Notes under the pieces: generated by a model
What the model saw: the letters and a program-made list of their open reading frames with translations, nothing else
Database searches by the model: none
What the model was told of the DNA's origin: nothing
Assembly (NCBI GenBank): GCA_905176665.1
Contig: CAJINA010000005.1
Coordinates: 97,346 to 161,345, forward strand
DNA: 64,000 nt
Direction of reading: 5' to 3'
Source: Olavius algarvensis Delta 4 endosymbiont
GTDB taxonomy: Bacteria; Desulfobacterota; Desulfobacteria; Desulfobacterales; CAJINA01
Shown here: in pieces, positions 8,733-17,888 of the stretch
Layout: each line of letters opens with the position of its first letter
Position numbering within the stretch: position 1 is the first letter of the stretch
Program-made: the position numbers and the translations under genes

Positions 8733-9584
8733 CTAGGCAATGATTCGGACAAAGGCCCTGGCTCTCTCGAAACTGGGATCAATGATCGATTGCATTTTCT
8801 CTCTGGAAATACCGTAATCGGTATCTGCTTTAGCAATCATTTCTGCCACCTCGTCATCTGCATCATTGCCCCCCAAAATGGAAACCAGCCTGACGGGCCC
8901 TGCCGTTTCATGTTCATGGTCTACATTCGGGTTGTGATGGTTTTTGATGGCCAGGGCGATATTTTCTGGGAATTCCCACTCTGCACAGATCCATGAGGCA
9001 ACTTCCGCGTGGTCCCATTCTAAGGCCTCCCGTTCTAATTGGGCAAGATTTCCACCCTCGAGATGCCATTTTCTGAAAATCGGATCGTACTCGTCACTCC
9101 GCTTGCACACCAGGAACGGGAGGGCCATATCCTGAAGAAATGCAGCTGTAAAACATTCAGATTCTTTGGCCGGGCATAGAGTTTGGGCAAGTTCACTAGC
9201 CACCATTGCACGCTTTGCGGATGACAACCAGAATTCTGCCGGATCATGCCATTGGCAGACCTGTTTGGGAATACCCTTGGCAACACCGACCCCCAGAACT
9301 AAAGATTCCAGTTGCGATAATCCTACCAGGGCAATGGCCTGGGTTAAGTTCTCTATTCTGCTTATTGGTGAAAAAGCTGCAGGATTGGCGATGCTTAAAA
9401 GTCGGGCGGAAAGCCCCGGGTCGAGGGAAAGTGACTGGGCGATATCTGCCGCCGACGAAAACGGGTTTCTGATTTTTTGTAATATTTGCAATATCAAAGC
9501 AGGAAACGAAGGTAACTGATAGCCTTTTAGCACCTTTTTTAATTTTGCTTTTGGGTCAACCTTATTTTTAAAAAATGTAAACAT
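8733..9584 (-). CDS. HDOD domain protein
   Basis: 283 residues. The HDOD fold covers most of it: YQLPSFPALILQILQKI at the N-terminus, SLDPGLSARLLSIANPAAFS, ALVGLSQLESLVLGVGV and the later helix AIKNHHNP. HDOD proteins resemble HD-domain phosphohydrolases but usually lack the full catalytic set; here the region aligned with the HD pair reads FLQDMALPF, so the first His is lost and enzymatic activity is doubtful. It is the last gene of a four-gene minus-strand operon, 16 bases after the pentapeptide-channel gene, together with a second HDOD protein. A regulatory role is inferred. Confidence 0.85.
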   Translation of the reverse strand: MFTFFKNKVDPKAKLKKVLKGYQLPSFPALILQILQKIRNPFSSAADIAQSLSLDPGLSARLLSIANPAAFSPISRIENLTQAIALVGLSQLESLVLGVGVAKGIPKQVCQWHDPAEFWLSSAKRAMVASELAQTLCPAKESECFTAAFLQDMALPFLVCKRSDEYDPIFRKWHLEGGNLAQLEREALEWDHAEVASWICAEWEFPENIALAIKNHHNPNVDHEHETAGPVRLVSILGGNDADDEVAEMIAKADTDYGISREKMQSIIDPSFERARAFVRIIA

Positions 9585-9600
9585 TGTTTGCCTGTTTTTG

Positions 9601-10692
9601 CTACTCCGCTCGCCGAGCCATTTTATTGCCCAAAATACTTAAAAGACCCCCTAGCCCCATATAGCCAGTAATTGCCTGTAATGTAACAAAAACCTGGGCG
9701 GCAATAGAGGCGGGCACCGCATCCCCGTAGCCCAGGGTAGTCAATGTAACAAAGCTGAAATATATGGATGAAAAGGGCGTCATGTGTTCGCCGTAGTCTA
9801 TGTCTACTTGCGTATAGATGGCCGCAAAAATCAAAGTGATACACAACAGCCAGAAAAACCACCGCAGCAGGCTACGTCCACAATCGGAAGAGGCCCACCA
9901 GAGCAAATACACGGCTTTATGAAAACGGGAAATGCGTTGAAATTCAAATAAATAATTTTCATCTGCGATATATCGCCTGACAAGATAAGCCCCCCTTAAG
10001 TCCAGCCTCCTGATATCCGCACCAATCCAGTTTGCATTCTTGAAATTCTTTATTCCCAGCAACCGGCAGCCCTGCAAGTCGGCCAGTTCGAAATTGGTTC
10101 CCTTCACGTTGCTATGTTTTAAATCACTCTCTGAAAGCTTTGAACGAGTGAGGATGGCCCAGGATAAATTTGCCTCTGAAAGCCTTGCATTCTCTAAATT
10201 GGAAGCTCTCAGATCGGTATGAACGAGTTTTGATCGGCTTAAGGTGGCCTCAGACAGGTTGGCATTGATTATACTTGCATGTGAAAGATCCGCGCCCCCA
10301 AACCCACATCGTTTGGCACTACATTCATTCAAGCATGCATGGCTCAGATCAGAGCCGAGAAACTCACACTCATCCAGGATGGTATGTTCTAGGCTTGCCC
10401 TTCGAAGCTTTGCATAACTTAATATCGTCCCCGATAGATCAGACCGGTTCAGGTTGGCAAAAGCCAGATCATATCCCGACAGATCAAGGCCGGAAAGGTC
10501 TTCATGAGATAATGGTATGCCCCTTAAATCAAGCTGTGAAGGTCGCCGGGTATGCTTCTTTTTGCATTCAGTTTTTAGCCGTTGGATCATGTTGGCCAAT
10601 GCGGTTCCCTCTCCATCAAGAACTTTTTTGTTCCACCTGGATCGCAATGCGGCCACTTCTGCCTTGGTCAAACTGTGTCCTTTCCTCTTCAT
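9601..10692 (-). CDS. Pentapeptide-repeat protein fused to a two-helix K+ channel pore
   Basis: 363 residues from the ATG at 10692 (MKRKGHSLTKAEV), preceded by GGGAAAG. Longer upstream starts would lie inside the neighbouring HDOD gene in another frame. Residues about 50-240 are pentapeptide repeats (A/N-x-L-x-x pattern: LDLSGYDLAFANLNRSDLSG is typical), forming a right-handed beta helix. A transmembrane helix follows at about 275-300, then the pore loop with the K+ selectivity filter TLGYGD at about 319-324, then a second helix ending near the C-terminus. The architecture is an Ion_trans_2 channel with a large cytosolic N-terminal pentapeptide domain. Its neighbours are signalling proteins, so the channel may be controlled by or feed into that system. 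Confidence 0.88.
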   Translation of the reverse strand: MKRKGHSLTKAEVAALRSRWNKKVLDGEGTALANMIQRLKTECKKKHTRRPSQLDLRGIPLSHEDLSGLDLSGYDLAFANLNRSDLSGTILSYAKLRRASLEHTILDECEFLGSDLSHACLNECSAKRCGFGGADLSHASIINANLSEATLSRSKLVHTDLRASNLENARLSEANLSWAILTRSKLSESDLKHSNVKGTNFELADLQGCRLLGIKNFKNANWIGADIRRLDLRGAYLVRRYIADENYLFEFQRISRFHKAVYLLWWASSDCGRSLLRWFFWLLCITLIFAAIYTQVDIDYGEHMTPFSSIYFSFVTLTTLGYGDAVPASIAAQVFVTLQAITGYMGLGGLLSILGNKMARRAE

Positions 10693-10735
10693 CTTTCCCG
10701 GTATAAATCTCTTTTGAGCACGTTTCCTATGGTTT

Positions 10736-11578
10736 TCAGCCGGACAGCCCCAGAGAATCTTCCAATTTGATTTCCAGCATGGCCAGGGGGACTTCGGCAA
10801 TACCCAGTTGATCGGCTTCCGGGGTGGCTGCCAGGACAATATCCGGAACTTCAATAAGACCGATCCCCAGTTTGTGGCAGGCCTGGTTGACCAGGCGGAC
10901 AATCATCAGCAGGTAGTTGCTATGGTCAAACTCCGGCAGGTGATGGTCGCGGGCGATGACACAATACCTGTCCGGCAGGTTCCAATTTTTCAGCAGGCTA
11001 TGGCCGTGCTGGGTGTGAAAGTTCGTCATGATCTCGGTCAGGAGCGTTTCATCGGAGTTGATGGCGACCTTCTCTTCCCGCTGGATGGAATCGATGACCG
11101 AGAAAAGCAGCAGTTTGCCTACGTCGTGGAGCAGTCCGGCCGTAAAGGCTTCGCGGGCCAGGTGTTTAAAGCCGAACTCGCGGGCGGCCCATTGGGAGCC
11201 GATGGCGCAGCCAACCGCGTGGCGCCACAACTTCTGCGTCATTTTTTTTATCCGCGGATCCTTGGCGGTATAGTGTCTTTGCTGGGCGGCCAACAGAACG
11301 ATATTCGAGATTTCGGCGGTCCCCAGCCGGACAATGGCAGCCTTGACGGTCGGCACCTTGGTCAGCCCCTTGTAAAAGGCCGAGTTAGCGGTTTTCAGGA
11401 CTTGGCTGGTAAGCGCCTGGTCCCCGGCGATCAGCCTTTCGATGCGATTGACGTCCGGTTCCGGTTTGGCCACCTCCTGTTGGATCTGAAATCCGGTTTT
11501 ATCGAATACCGGCAGGACGGTCCGGTCGTCTTGCAGTTTTTCTTCAATCAGTTCTATGAGTGAGCGGGTCTGGTTCAT
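10736..11578 (-). CDS. HDOD/HD domain protein
   Basis: 280 residues. It has DQALTSQVLKTANSAFY, VRLGTAEISNIVL and an intact AGLLHDVGKLLLF (HD motif), later DHHLPE. Because the HD pair is present this copy could bind a metal, unlike the second HDOD protein of the operon. The start ATG at 11578 lies three bases after the stop of the upstream ATPase gene, so the two are likely translationally coupled. In PilB-like clusters HDOD proteins are thought to connect second messengers to motility or secretion; that link is inference here. Confidence 0.87.
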   Translation of the reverse strand: MNQTRSLIELIEEKLQDDRTVLPVFDKTGFQIQQEVAKPEPDVNRIERLIAGDQALTSQVLKTANSAFYKGLTKVPTVKAAIVRLGTAEISNIVLLAAQQRHYTAKDPRIKKMTQKLWRHAVGCAIGSQWAAREFGFKHLAREAFTAGLLHDVGKLLLFSVIDSIQREEKVAINSDETLLTEIMTNFHTQHGHSLLKNWNLPDRYCVIARDHHLPEFDHSNYLLMIVRLVNQACHKLGIGLIEVPDIVLAATPEADQLGIAEVPLAMLEIKLEDSLGLSG

Positions 11579-11581
11579 GTT

Positions 11582-13507
11582 TTACTTTCCCAGCAGATGA
11601 TTGATTTCAGCCAGGGGACGCGGTTTTTGCAGCCGGGGCAGGCAGCGGATCGACTCCTCGATGGTAGTGATACCTTCCGCTGCCTTGGAGATTCCGTCCT
11701 CAAACAGCGTCACGAGCCCGGTTGAGTCCGTACTGACCTGGCGTATCTGGTGACTGGTTTTTCGTTCCAGGATGGCATCGCGAACCGGTTCATTGAGCAC
11801 CAGCATTTCAAAGACGGCCACCCGTCCGCGGTATCCGGTGTTGTCGCATTGCGGGCAGCCCCGGCCGACCATGAATGCCGCCCCGGCCAAATCTCTGGGA
11901 TCGTAACCCATGACCAGGTACTCTTTGGGGGTCGGCTGGTAGATCGAGGCGCATTCCGGGCACACTTTGCGCATGAGCCGCTGTGCGACCACGCATACCA
12001 CCGTGGATGAAATCAAAAAGGCGTCGATATCCATATTCAGCAGCCGGACCAGGCCACCGATACTGTCTTCCGTATGAAAGGTGGTCAGGACCTTGTGTCC
12101 GGTGAGGGCGGCCTGGACCGCCACGCCGGCGGAGTACTCGTCGCGGATTTCCCCGATGACGATAACATCGGGGTCCTGCCGGACGATATGCCGCAGGGAT
12201 TCATCGAAGGTCATGTTGATTTTAGGGTTGATGCTGCACTGGGCGATACCGTCGATGACGTATTCCACCGGTTCTTCTGCTGTGATGATACTCGTTTCCG
12301 GATTGTTGAGGTGATTGATACAACTGTAGATGGTTGTGGTTTTACCCGAGCCGGTGGGGCCGGTCACGATGACCACCCCGCTGGGGCAGTCCAGGGCATC
12401 GCTGCGAAAACGGTCGAGCATTCGCGGCGACATGCCCACATCGTCTACCTGCAGCAGTTCGTTCTTGCGGTTCAACAGGCGCAGAACAATTTTTTCGCCG
12501 TGGACCGTCACAAAGATGGAGACCCGCAGGTCCATTTCGTGACCATCGTGCTCGAAGAAAATACGACCGCCCTGGTGGCGCCGCCTTTCGGTAATATCCG
12601 CTTCGCACATCACCTTGATGCGGCTGGTAAGGCCCGCGATGATTTCGCGGGTGTAGTCTTTATAGAGCAAAAGGACACCATCCCGGCGAAACCTCACCCG
12701 CAGGCGATCGACCATCGGTTCAATGTGAATGTCGCTGACACTCTCAGCTTCAATAGCCGCCAGAATAATGTCATTGACCACCCTGACAGCCGATGCATTC
12801 TGGTAGCTGTAGAGCTTTTTGTCCTGTTCCGGTTTAATCTTCTTGATGGCGAGATGGATGGAGCGCTTGGTGGCAATCGCGGTATTGATATAGGGCCCGA
12901 ACAATTTGCGGGCCTCATCGATGTCGTTGTGGTCCAGAGGGTCGGCAAAGGCGACTAATATTTCATCGTCTTCAACCCGGATGGGAATGAAATTGTGATC
13001 TTTGTAGGATTGTACCGCCCCTTTCGAGAACAGGATGCGGTCGATGTGAGCGAACTCGGGCTCGATGTACAGGTAGCCCATCTGCAGGGAGAGGACTTCA
13101 ATAAGTTTTTGTTCTTCCAGGAAATTGTGTTTAACCAGGACTTCTCCGAGTTTCTTGCGTGGCGTTTCCTCCCGCTGGATCGACAGGGCCACCTGCAGGT
13201 CATCGGCAGTGATCAAACCCAGCTCGATCAACAGGTCGCCGATACGGATCGTGCGCAGATTCGAGCGGATGATGCCGCGAACCTGGTCATCCGTGACCAG
13301 CTTGAGTTCTTTGATCACATCCAAAATCGGCTTGGGGCTGGCCAGTTTGGATTGGATCCGGGCGGCGTAGACCAGTTGGTCCTCTTTCAGCAGGCCCTGT
13401 TCCACCAGCAGGGCGGCAATTTCGCCGTGCTTGCGGCTGGCCGCGGGGGCCGGCGGAGGGGCAGGTTCGGATACGGTTGTTTCTGCTTCGATGTTCGGGG
13501 CGGTCAT
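11582..13507 (-). CDS. GspE/PilB family assembly ATPase
   Basis: 641 residues. The N-terminal third carries repeated MshEN/GspE-II modules (IGDLLIELGLITADDLQVAL; LGEVLVKHNFLEEQKLIEVL), a type that binds c-di-GMP in some relatives. The ATPase core has Walker A TGPTGSGKTTT near 385, the Asp box and Walker B VIVIGEIRD, and the His box HKVLTTFHTED. A tetracysteine zinc site follows (VCPECASIY...GCPQCDNTGYRG). It powers assembly of type IV pili or type II secretion pseudopili, but no pilin, GspF/PilC or secretin gene is nearby. It heads the operon with two HDOD proteins and a channel, so it may be a stand-alone or regulatory member. Confidence 0.9.
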   Translation of the reverse strand: MTAPNIEAETTVSEPAPPPAPAASRKHGEIAALLVEQGLLKEDQLVYAARIQSKLASPKPILDVIKELKLVTDDQVRGIIRSNLRTIRIGDLLIELGLITADDLQVALSIQREETPRKKLGEVLVKHNFLEEQKLIEVLSLQMGYLYIEPEFAHIDRILFSKGAVQSYKDHNFIPIRVEDDEILVAFADPLDHNDIDEARKLFGPYINTAIATKRSIHLAIKKIKPEQDKKLYSYQNASAVRVVNDIILAAIEAESVSDIHIEPMVDRLRVRFRRDGVLLLYKDYTREIIAGLTSRIKVMCEADITERRRHQGGRIFFEHDGHEMDLRVSIFVTVHGEKIVLRLLNRKNELLQVDDVGMSPRMLDRFRSDALDCPSGVVIVTGPTGSGKTTTIYSCINHLNNPETSIITAEEPVEYVIDGIAQCSINPKINMTFDESLRHIVRQDPDVIVIGEIRDEYSAGVAVQAALTGHKVLTTFHTEDSIGGLVRLLNMDIDAFLISSTVVCVVAQRLMRKVCPECASIYQPTPKEYLVMGYDPRDLAGAAFMVGRGCPQCDNTGYRGRVAVFEMLVLNEPVRDAILERKTSHQIRQVSTDSTGLVTLFEDGISKAAEGITTIEESIRCLPRLQKPRPLAEINHLLGK

Positions 13508-13540
13508 TTTACGGCTGCCTTCCGGTTAAGTTCAGATGAT

Positions 13541-13687
13541 CAGAACCCATCTCAATAAAGTCTTATAGCCCAAACTCGGTGTTGGACGCTCGGAATAAAC
13601 CCTCGAAATACCTGATGAATTCCTCCGGTTCATTCCTCACGGCCGCCTTGACTTAGAACCAAGATCCTCTTTTTGAAATAGGCTCTG
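13541..13687 (+). repeat. MITE-like element, copy B
   Basis: Shows the shared core (CCAAACTCGGTGTTGGACGCTCGG shortened and diverged, CCTCGAAATAC, ATTCCTCCGG, CACGGCCGCCTTGA) and the terminal pair AGAACCCATCTCAATAAAG / CTTTTTGAAATAGGCTCTG. It fills the gap between the ATPase gene and the threonine aldolase gene; nothing else is seen there. Confidence 0.65.
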
Positions 13688-13736
13688 TATCCGACAAGTC
13701 TCACCTGAAAACTGTATCGGCATTTTTAGCCAAACA

Positions 13737-14777
13737 TTAAGCCGTTTGAAGAATTTTTTTAAAAACGATTAACGCCTGGTCAATATCTTGAGCCGTAATG
13801 TGATAGTGGGTGACTGCTCGCAACAGGTCCGGCCCGAGGGCAAGGGCCTTTACCCCTGCTTCCCCAAGGGCGGCAGAGAGGGTTTCTGCATTTAATTTCG
13901 GGTGGTTAACCTTGAAAAACACGATGTTGGTATGCACGCCCGACGGATCCAGCTCGATGCCGGACAATTCCGCCAGGCCGAGGGCCAGCTTGAGCGCATT
14001 GGCATGGTCGGTGGGCAGGTGGTGGATGTTCTCCTCCAGGGCCACCAGCCCGGCGGCGGCCAGGATGCCGGCCTGACGCATTCCGCCACCGACGACTTTG
14101 CGGTTGCGCCGCGCCCGCTCGATAAAATCCTGACGGCCGCAAACCAGGGAGCCGACCGGGGCGCCGAGCCCTTTACTCAGGCAAAAGCTAACGGAATCGG
14201 CATGCTGCAACAGGTTGGCCGCATCAGTTTCCAATGCGGCCGCGGCGTTGAAAATGCGGGCGCCGTCCACGTGAATCTTGAGGGCGTATTTATCGGCGAG
14301 GGCTTTTACCTGGTCCATATACGCCGGCGGAAGGGGGGTTCCCAGGCAGCGGTTGTGCGTATTTTCCAGGGCGATGACGCGGGTGATCGGAAAGTGGACA
14401 TTGTCGGCCCGGATGGCTGCTTCCACGTCTTCTAAATTCAATGTCCCGTCGGGCAAATTGGGGACCGTGCGCGGGTGGATACCACCCAGGGCCGCGCAGC
14501 CGCCTTGTTCATAAAAGAAAATATGAGCCTGGTCGCCCAGGATGACTTCGTCTCCACGGCTGCAGTGCGTCAGCAGGCTGACCAGGTTGGCCATGGTGCC
14601 GCTGGATACGAAGAGGGCGGCTTCCTTGCCGGTCTTTTCGGCCGCCACCTCTTCCAGACGGTTGACGGTCGGATCTTCGCCGAAGACATCGTCGCCTACC
14701 TCGGCGTTGGCCATAGCCTTGCGCATGGCTGCGGAGGGTTTTGTCAGGGTGTCTGATCTGAGGTCTATGGTGTGCAT
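13737..14777 (-). CDS. ltaE: Low-specificity L-threonine aldolase
   Basis: 346 residues of the PLP-dependent beta-eliminating lyase family. It starts with IDLRSDTLTKPSAAMRKAM and continues GDDVFGEDPTVNRLE; SSGTMANLV binds cofactor phosphate, HVDGARIFNAA carries the PLP-ring aspartate, and SFCLSKGLGAPVGS contains the Schiff-base lysine. It splits L-threonine or L-allo-threonine to glycine and acetaldehyde. The length is normal for the family. It stands alone between two MITE-like copies, with no operon partner visible. Confidence 0.93.
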   Translation of the reverse strand: MHTIDLRSDTLTKPSAAMRKAMANAEVGDDVFGEDPTVNRLEEVAAEKTGKEAALFVSSGTMANLVSLLTHCSRGDEVILGDQAHIFFYEQGGCAALGGIHPRTVPNLPDGTLNLEDVEAAIRADNVHFPITRVIALENTHNRCLGTPLPPAYMDQVKALADKYALKIHVDGARIFNAAAALETDAANLLQHADSVSFCLSKGLGAPVGSLVCGRQDFIERARRNRKVVGGGMRQAGILAAAGLVALEENIHHLPTDHANALKLALGLAELSGIELDPSGVHTNIVFFKVNHPKLNAETLSAALGEAGVKALALGPDLLRAVTHYHITAQDIDQALIVFKKILQTA

Positions 14778-14788
14778 GGTCGCTCCTT

Positions 14789-14934
14789 AAGAAGCGGTTT
14801 TAAACCTCCCCTCAGGCCCAATCTCGGCGTTGGGCGCTCGGTTCAAATCCTCGAAATACTCGAGTATTCCTCTGGTTTGAGCCTCGCGGCCGCCTTGACC
14901 TTGTACCCGATTGAAGGTTTCAAAACCACTTCTT
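14789..14934 (+). repeat. MITE-like element, copy C
   Basis: Core CCCAATCTCGGCGTTGGGCG, CTCGAAATACTCGAGTATTC and CCTCGCGGCCGCCTTGA. Its ends are AAGAAGCGGTTTTAAACC and the inverted AAGAAGTGGTTTTGAAACC, so the terminal inverted repeats differ in sequence from those of copies A, B and D while the core is the same. No gene is visible in the remaining 14935-15161. Confidence 0.7.
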
Positions 14935-15161
14935 GTGAAAATTACGGTGTAGGGTCGGCCTTTACGTATCTCATCCCTCAGCTGATGTAAACCGCCGTCC
15001 GCGGTCACGACTCAAAACTCGAAATCGAAATCGAGTGACAGTCTCATTTCCGATGTCGATTTTAGTGTAGAACCGGCAGGTCTATAAGCCCCGATTGGAT
15101 GATTCGACAACCTATAGGAATTCATGTATGTTGATCCCAATTCTATTGGCGGGAGTCATTT

Positions 15162-15590
15162 ATGGAAACGGAATATAAAATTGTTTCAATCGGCACGATC
15201 ATCAATCGCGAAAACGAATGCCGCCTTGAAGTAGACCCGCAATACCAGGGGGCCTTTCTGGGGTTGGAGCAGTTTTCCCACATCGATGTGTTTTATTGGC
15301 TGGATGCGAATGACAATGATGCGGGCCGTGCTGTATTGCGGGTCCACCCCCGGGGCGATCGCGCCAATCCACTGACCGGCGTCTTTGCCACCCGCTCACC
15401 GCTCAGGCCCAACCCCATAGCTGTTTCCTGCTGTCGCGTATTGGCGATTGAGGGCTGCAGTATCACCATCGATGCGATTGATGCCCGCGACGGCAGCCCC
15501 CTGATTGATGTAAAAGCCCACCTTCCAAACAAAGATGAAACCGAAGACATACGTGTCCCTGACTGGATAAACGAAAATAAGGCGGACTGA
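15162..15590 (+). CDS. trmO: TrmO-family tRNA methyltransferase
   Basis: 142 residues of the TsaA-like/TrmO beta-barrel family. It has VSIGTIIN near the start, LEQFSHIDVFYWLD, VHPRGD, GVFATRSPLRPNPIAVSCCRV (the SAM-binding family signature) and DARDGSPLIDVKAHLP. TrmO methylates the N6-threonylcarbamoyladenosine at position 37 of certain tRNAs. Standard TrmO of E. coli has an extra C-terminal domain that is absent here, as in many short homologues. It lies 3 bases before recD2, suggesting cotranscription. Confidence 0.85.
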   Translation: METEYKIVSIGTIINRENECRLEVDPQYQGAFLGLEQFSHIDVFYWLDANDNDAGRAVLRVHPRGDRANPLTGVFATRSPLRPNPIAVSCCRVLAIEGCSITIDAIDARDGSPLIDVKAHLPNKDETEDIRVPDWINENKAD

Positions 15591-15593
15591 TAC

Positions 15594-17753
15594 ATGCTTT
15601 CCGAACTTCAGGGACAACTGGAGCGGATCACTTACACCAACACCGAGAACGGTTATGCGGTGGCCCGGATTAAGCCGCTGGAAGGCGGGTCGTCGGTGAC
15701 CGTGGTCGGCAATTTCATCGCTCCCACACCGGGAGAACTCCTGGCCCTGCGCGGCGAGTGGACCAACCACCCCAAGTACGGGGACCAGTTCCGGGTTGCG
15801 GAGAGCCGGGTCCTTGTCCCGGCCACCACGGAGGGCATTCGCAAGTATCTTGGGTCGGGGCTGATTAAAGGGATAGGTAAAAGCACGGCCGCTCGAATCG
15901 TGGACCGTTTCGGTGAAAAGACCCTGGACGTTATCGAAAATGATATCGAGAAGCTCACCCGGATAAAGGGCATTGGCCCTCAGACCGTGGCGAAGATCAA
16001 AACGGCCTGGATAGCACAGCGCCAGATTCGGGATGTGATGATATTTTTACAGGGCCACGGTGTCGGTCCGGGTTTTGCCGCCCGGATTTTTGCTCGTTAC
16101 GGTAGCGGTGCCATTGCCGTTGTGCAGGACAATCCTTACCGCCTGGCCACTGATATCAAAGGCATCGGTTTCAAAATAGCCGACAAGATCGCCGGACAGA
16201 CCGGGTTTCCCCCGGATGACCCCCGCCGGGCCTCGGCCGGGCTGTTATATCTGCTCGGCCGCCTGGCTGAAGAAGGGCACGTATATTACCCCCGGGCGCC
16301 ATTGCTTGAGCGGGCATGCGAGATGCTGGGGGTTGGGCCCGAGATTGCGGCGACGGCTTTACGGGCCGAGGCTGCTTCCGGCCGGCTTACCCTCGAAGAA
16401 GCGGCTGACCAACCGGTTTTCTTGAGCCGGTTGTACCGCAGTGAAGTCCGTGCGGCCGAATACCTGGGGAAGGTGCTTGCCGCCCCGGCCCTTCATCGGG
16501 TGCCGGAACCGGAAAAGGCGATTGCGTGGGTACAGGGGCGGCTGGCTTTGCGCTTGGCCCCCAGCCAGGTTGAGGCCATCCGGTGTGCCCTGGGCAGCAA
16601 GGCCATGGTCATTACCGGTGGGCCGGGCACCGGCAAGACGACCATCATCAATGCGGTTCTTAAAATCCATGCCCGCCTGCACACCCGGGTGCTGCTGGCT
16701 GCGCCCACCGGACGGGCAGCCAAGCGTATGCAGGAAGCCACCGGGGTTGCGGCCATGACGATCCACCGCCTGCTGGAGTTCAGCTTTAAGGCCGGCGGAT
16801 TCCAGAAAAACCAGGACAATCCGCTAGATTGTGACCTGCTGGTCGTCGATGAAGCCTCCATGCTGGATACTATCCTGGCCCGGCACCTGCTGGCGGCCGT
16901 GCCTGTCCAGGCAACCATCATTATGGTCGGTGATATCAACCAGCTGCCATCAGTGGGACCGGGGAATGTGCTCAATGATATCATCGGTTCCGGCGTAGTG
17001 CCCGTGGTTGTACTCGCTGAAATTTTCCGGCAGGCCCGGTCGAGCCGGATCGTGGTCAACGCCCACCGAGTCAACCAGGGGCGCCTGCCCGAGTCCAATC
17101 CCGGTCAGAGCGATTCCGATTTCTATTTTATTGAAAAGGGTGATCCCCAGCCTACCCTGGAGACGATCATCGAGCTCGTGACCCGGAGAATCCCCGGTCA
17201 CTTCAAGGTTGACGCCTTCAACGACATCCAGGTGCTTACCCCCATGCACAAGGGCATCGCCGGGGCCGAAAACCTGAACCGGGAACTCCAGAAACACCTC
17301 AACCCTGGTGCGGAGGGCATCACCCGCGGAGATCTGCAGTACTGTGTCAAAGACAAAGTGATGCAGATCCGCAATAATTACGACAAGGATGTATTCAACG
17401 GCGATATCGGCATCATCACGCGTATCGATACGTACAGTGATACGGTGACCATCACTTTTGATGCGCGTGAAGTCGAGTACGGTTTCAGCGAATTGGAGGA
17501 GATCGTGCACGCCTACGCGGTTTCGGTCCACAAATCGCAGGGCTCCGAGTATCCCGTGGTGGTCATGCCTGTCCTGACCCAGCACTACATTCTGCTGCAG
17601 CGCAACCTGATTTACACCGCCATCACCCGTGCCCGGAAACTGGTGGTCCTGGTGGGGACCCGCAAGGCCCTGGCGATCGGCATCAACAACAATCGGGTAG
17701 AAAATCGCTACAGCCGTCTGCAACCGCGCCTGCGCGCGCTGAAGGCCGGTTGA
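15594..17753 (+). CDS. recD2: RecD2-type ATP-dependent DNA helicase
   Basis: 719 residues, the usual RecD2 size. The N-terminal part opens with LERITYTNTENGYAVARIKP, an OB-like region, then helix-hairpin-helix segments (GIGKSTAARIVDRFG; IKGIGPQTVAKI). The SF1B motor follows: Walker A TGGPGTGKTT, GRAAKRMQEATG, LLVVDEASMLD (Walker B), VGDINQLPSVGPG and the C-terminal AYAVSVHKSQGSEYP plus YTAITRARK. It is a 5'-3' helicase acting without RecBC in DNA repair. There is no promoter between trmO and this gene. Confidence 0.93.
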   Translation: MLSELQGQLERITYTNTENGYAVARIKPLEGGSSVTVVGNFIAPTPGELLALRGEWTNHPKYGDQFRVAESRVLVPATTEGIRKYLGSGLIKGIGKSTAARIVDRFGEKTLDVIENDIEKLTRIKGIGPQTVAKIKTAWIAQRQIRDVMIFLQGHGVGPGFAARIFARYGSGAIAVVQDNPYRLATDIKGIGFKIADKIAGQTGFPPDDPRRASAGLLYLLGRLAEEGHVYYPRAPLLERACEMLGVGPEIAATALRAEAASGRLTLEEAADQPVFLSRLYRSEVRAAEYLGKVLAAPALHRVPEPEKAIAWVQGRLALRLAPSQVEAIRCALGSKAMVITGGPGTGKTTIINAVLKIHARLHTRVLLAAPTGRAAKRMQEATGVAAMTIHRLLEFSFKAGGFQKNQDNPLDCDLLVVDEASMLDTILARHLLAAVPVQATIIMVGDINQLPSVGPGNVLNDIIGSGVVPVVVLAEIFRQARSSRIVVNAHRVNQGRLPESNPGQSDSDFYFIEKGDPQPTLETIIELVTRRIPGHFKVDAFNDIQVLTPMHKGIAGAENLNRELQKHLNPGAEGITRGDLQYCVKDKVMQIRNNYDKDVFNGDIGIITRIDTYSDTVTITFDAREVEYGFSELEEIVHAYAVSVHKSQGSEYPVVVMPVLTQHYILLQRNLIYTAITRARKLVVLVGTRKALAIGINNNRVENRYSRLQPRLRALKAG

Positions 17754-17888
17754 ACAATTTTTAATCCTCATTCAGTTTCTGGCCTGTAATTGATTGATTT
17801 AATCTGTCTTTTTCCCGCCCGGCATTCTTTACAAACCCCTTGGTATACGTTACCTTATGGTTTCTAATCCAATGAAAGGAAAGGTCGC

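Noticed and set aside
10693..10902. Longer N-terminus for the pentapeptide channel
   Set aside because: It would overlap the HDOD gene in another frame and reads as Trp/Pro-rich noise; the ATG at 10692 has a Shine-Dalgarno.
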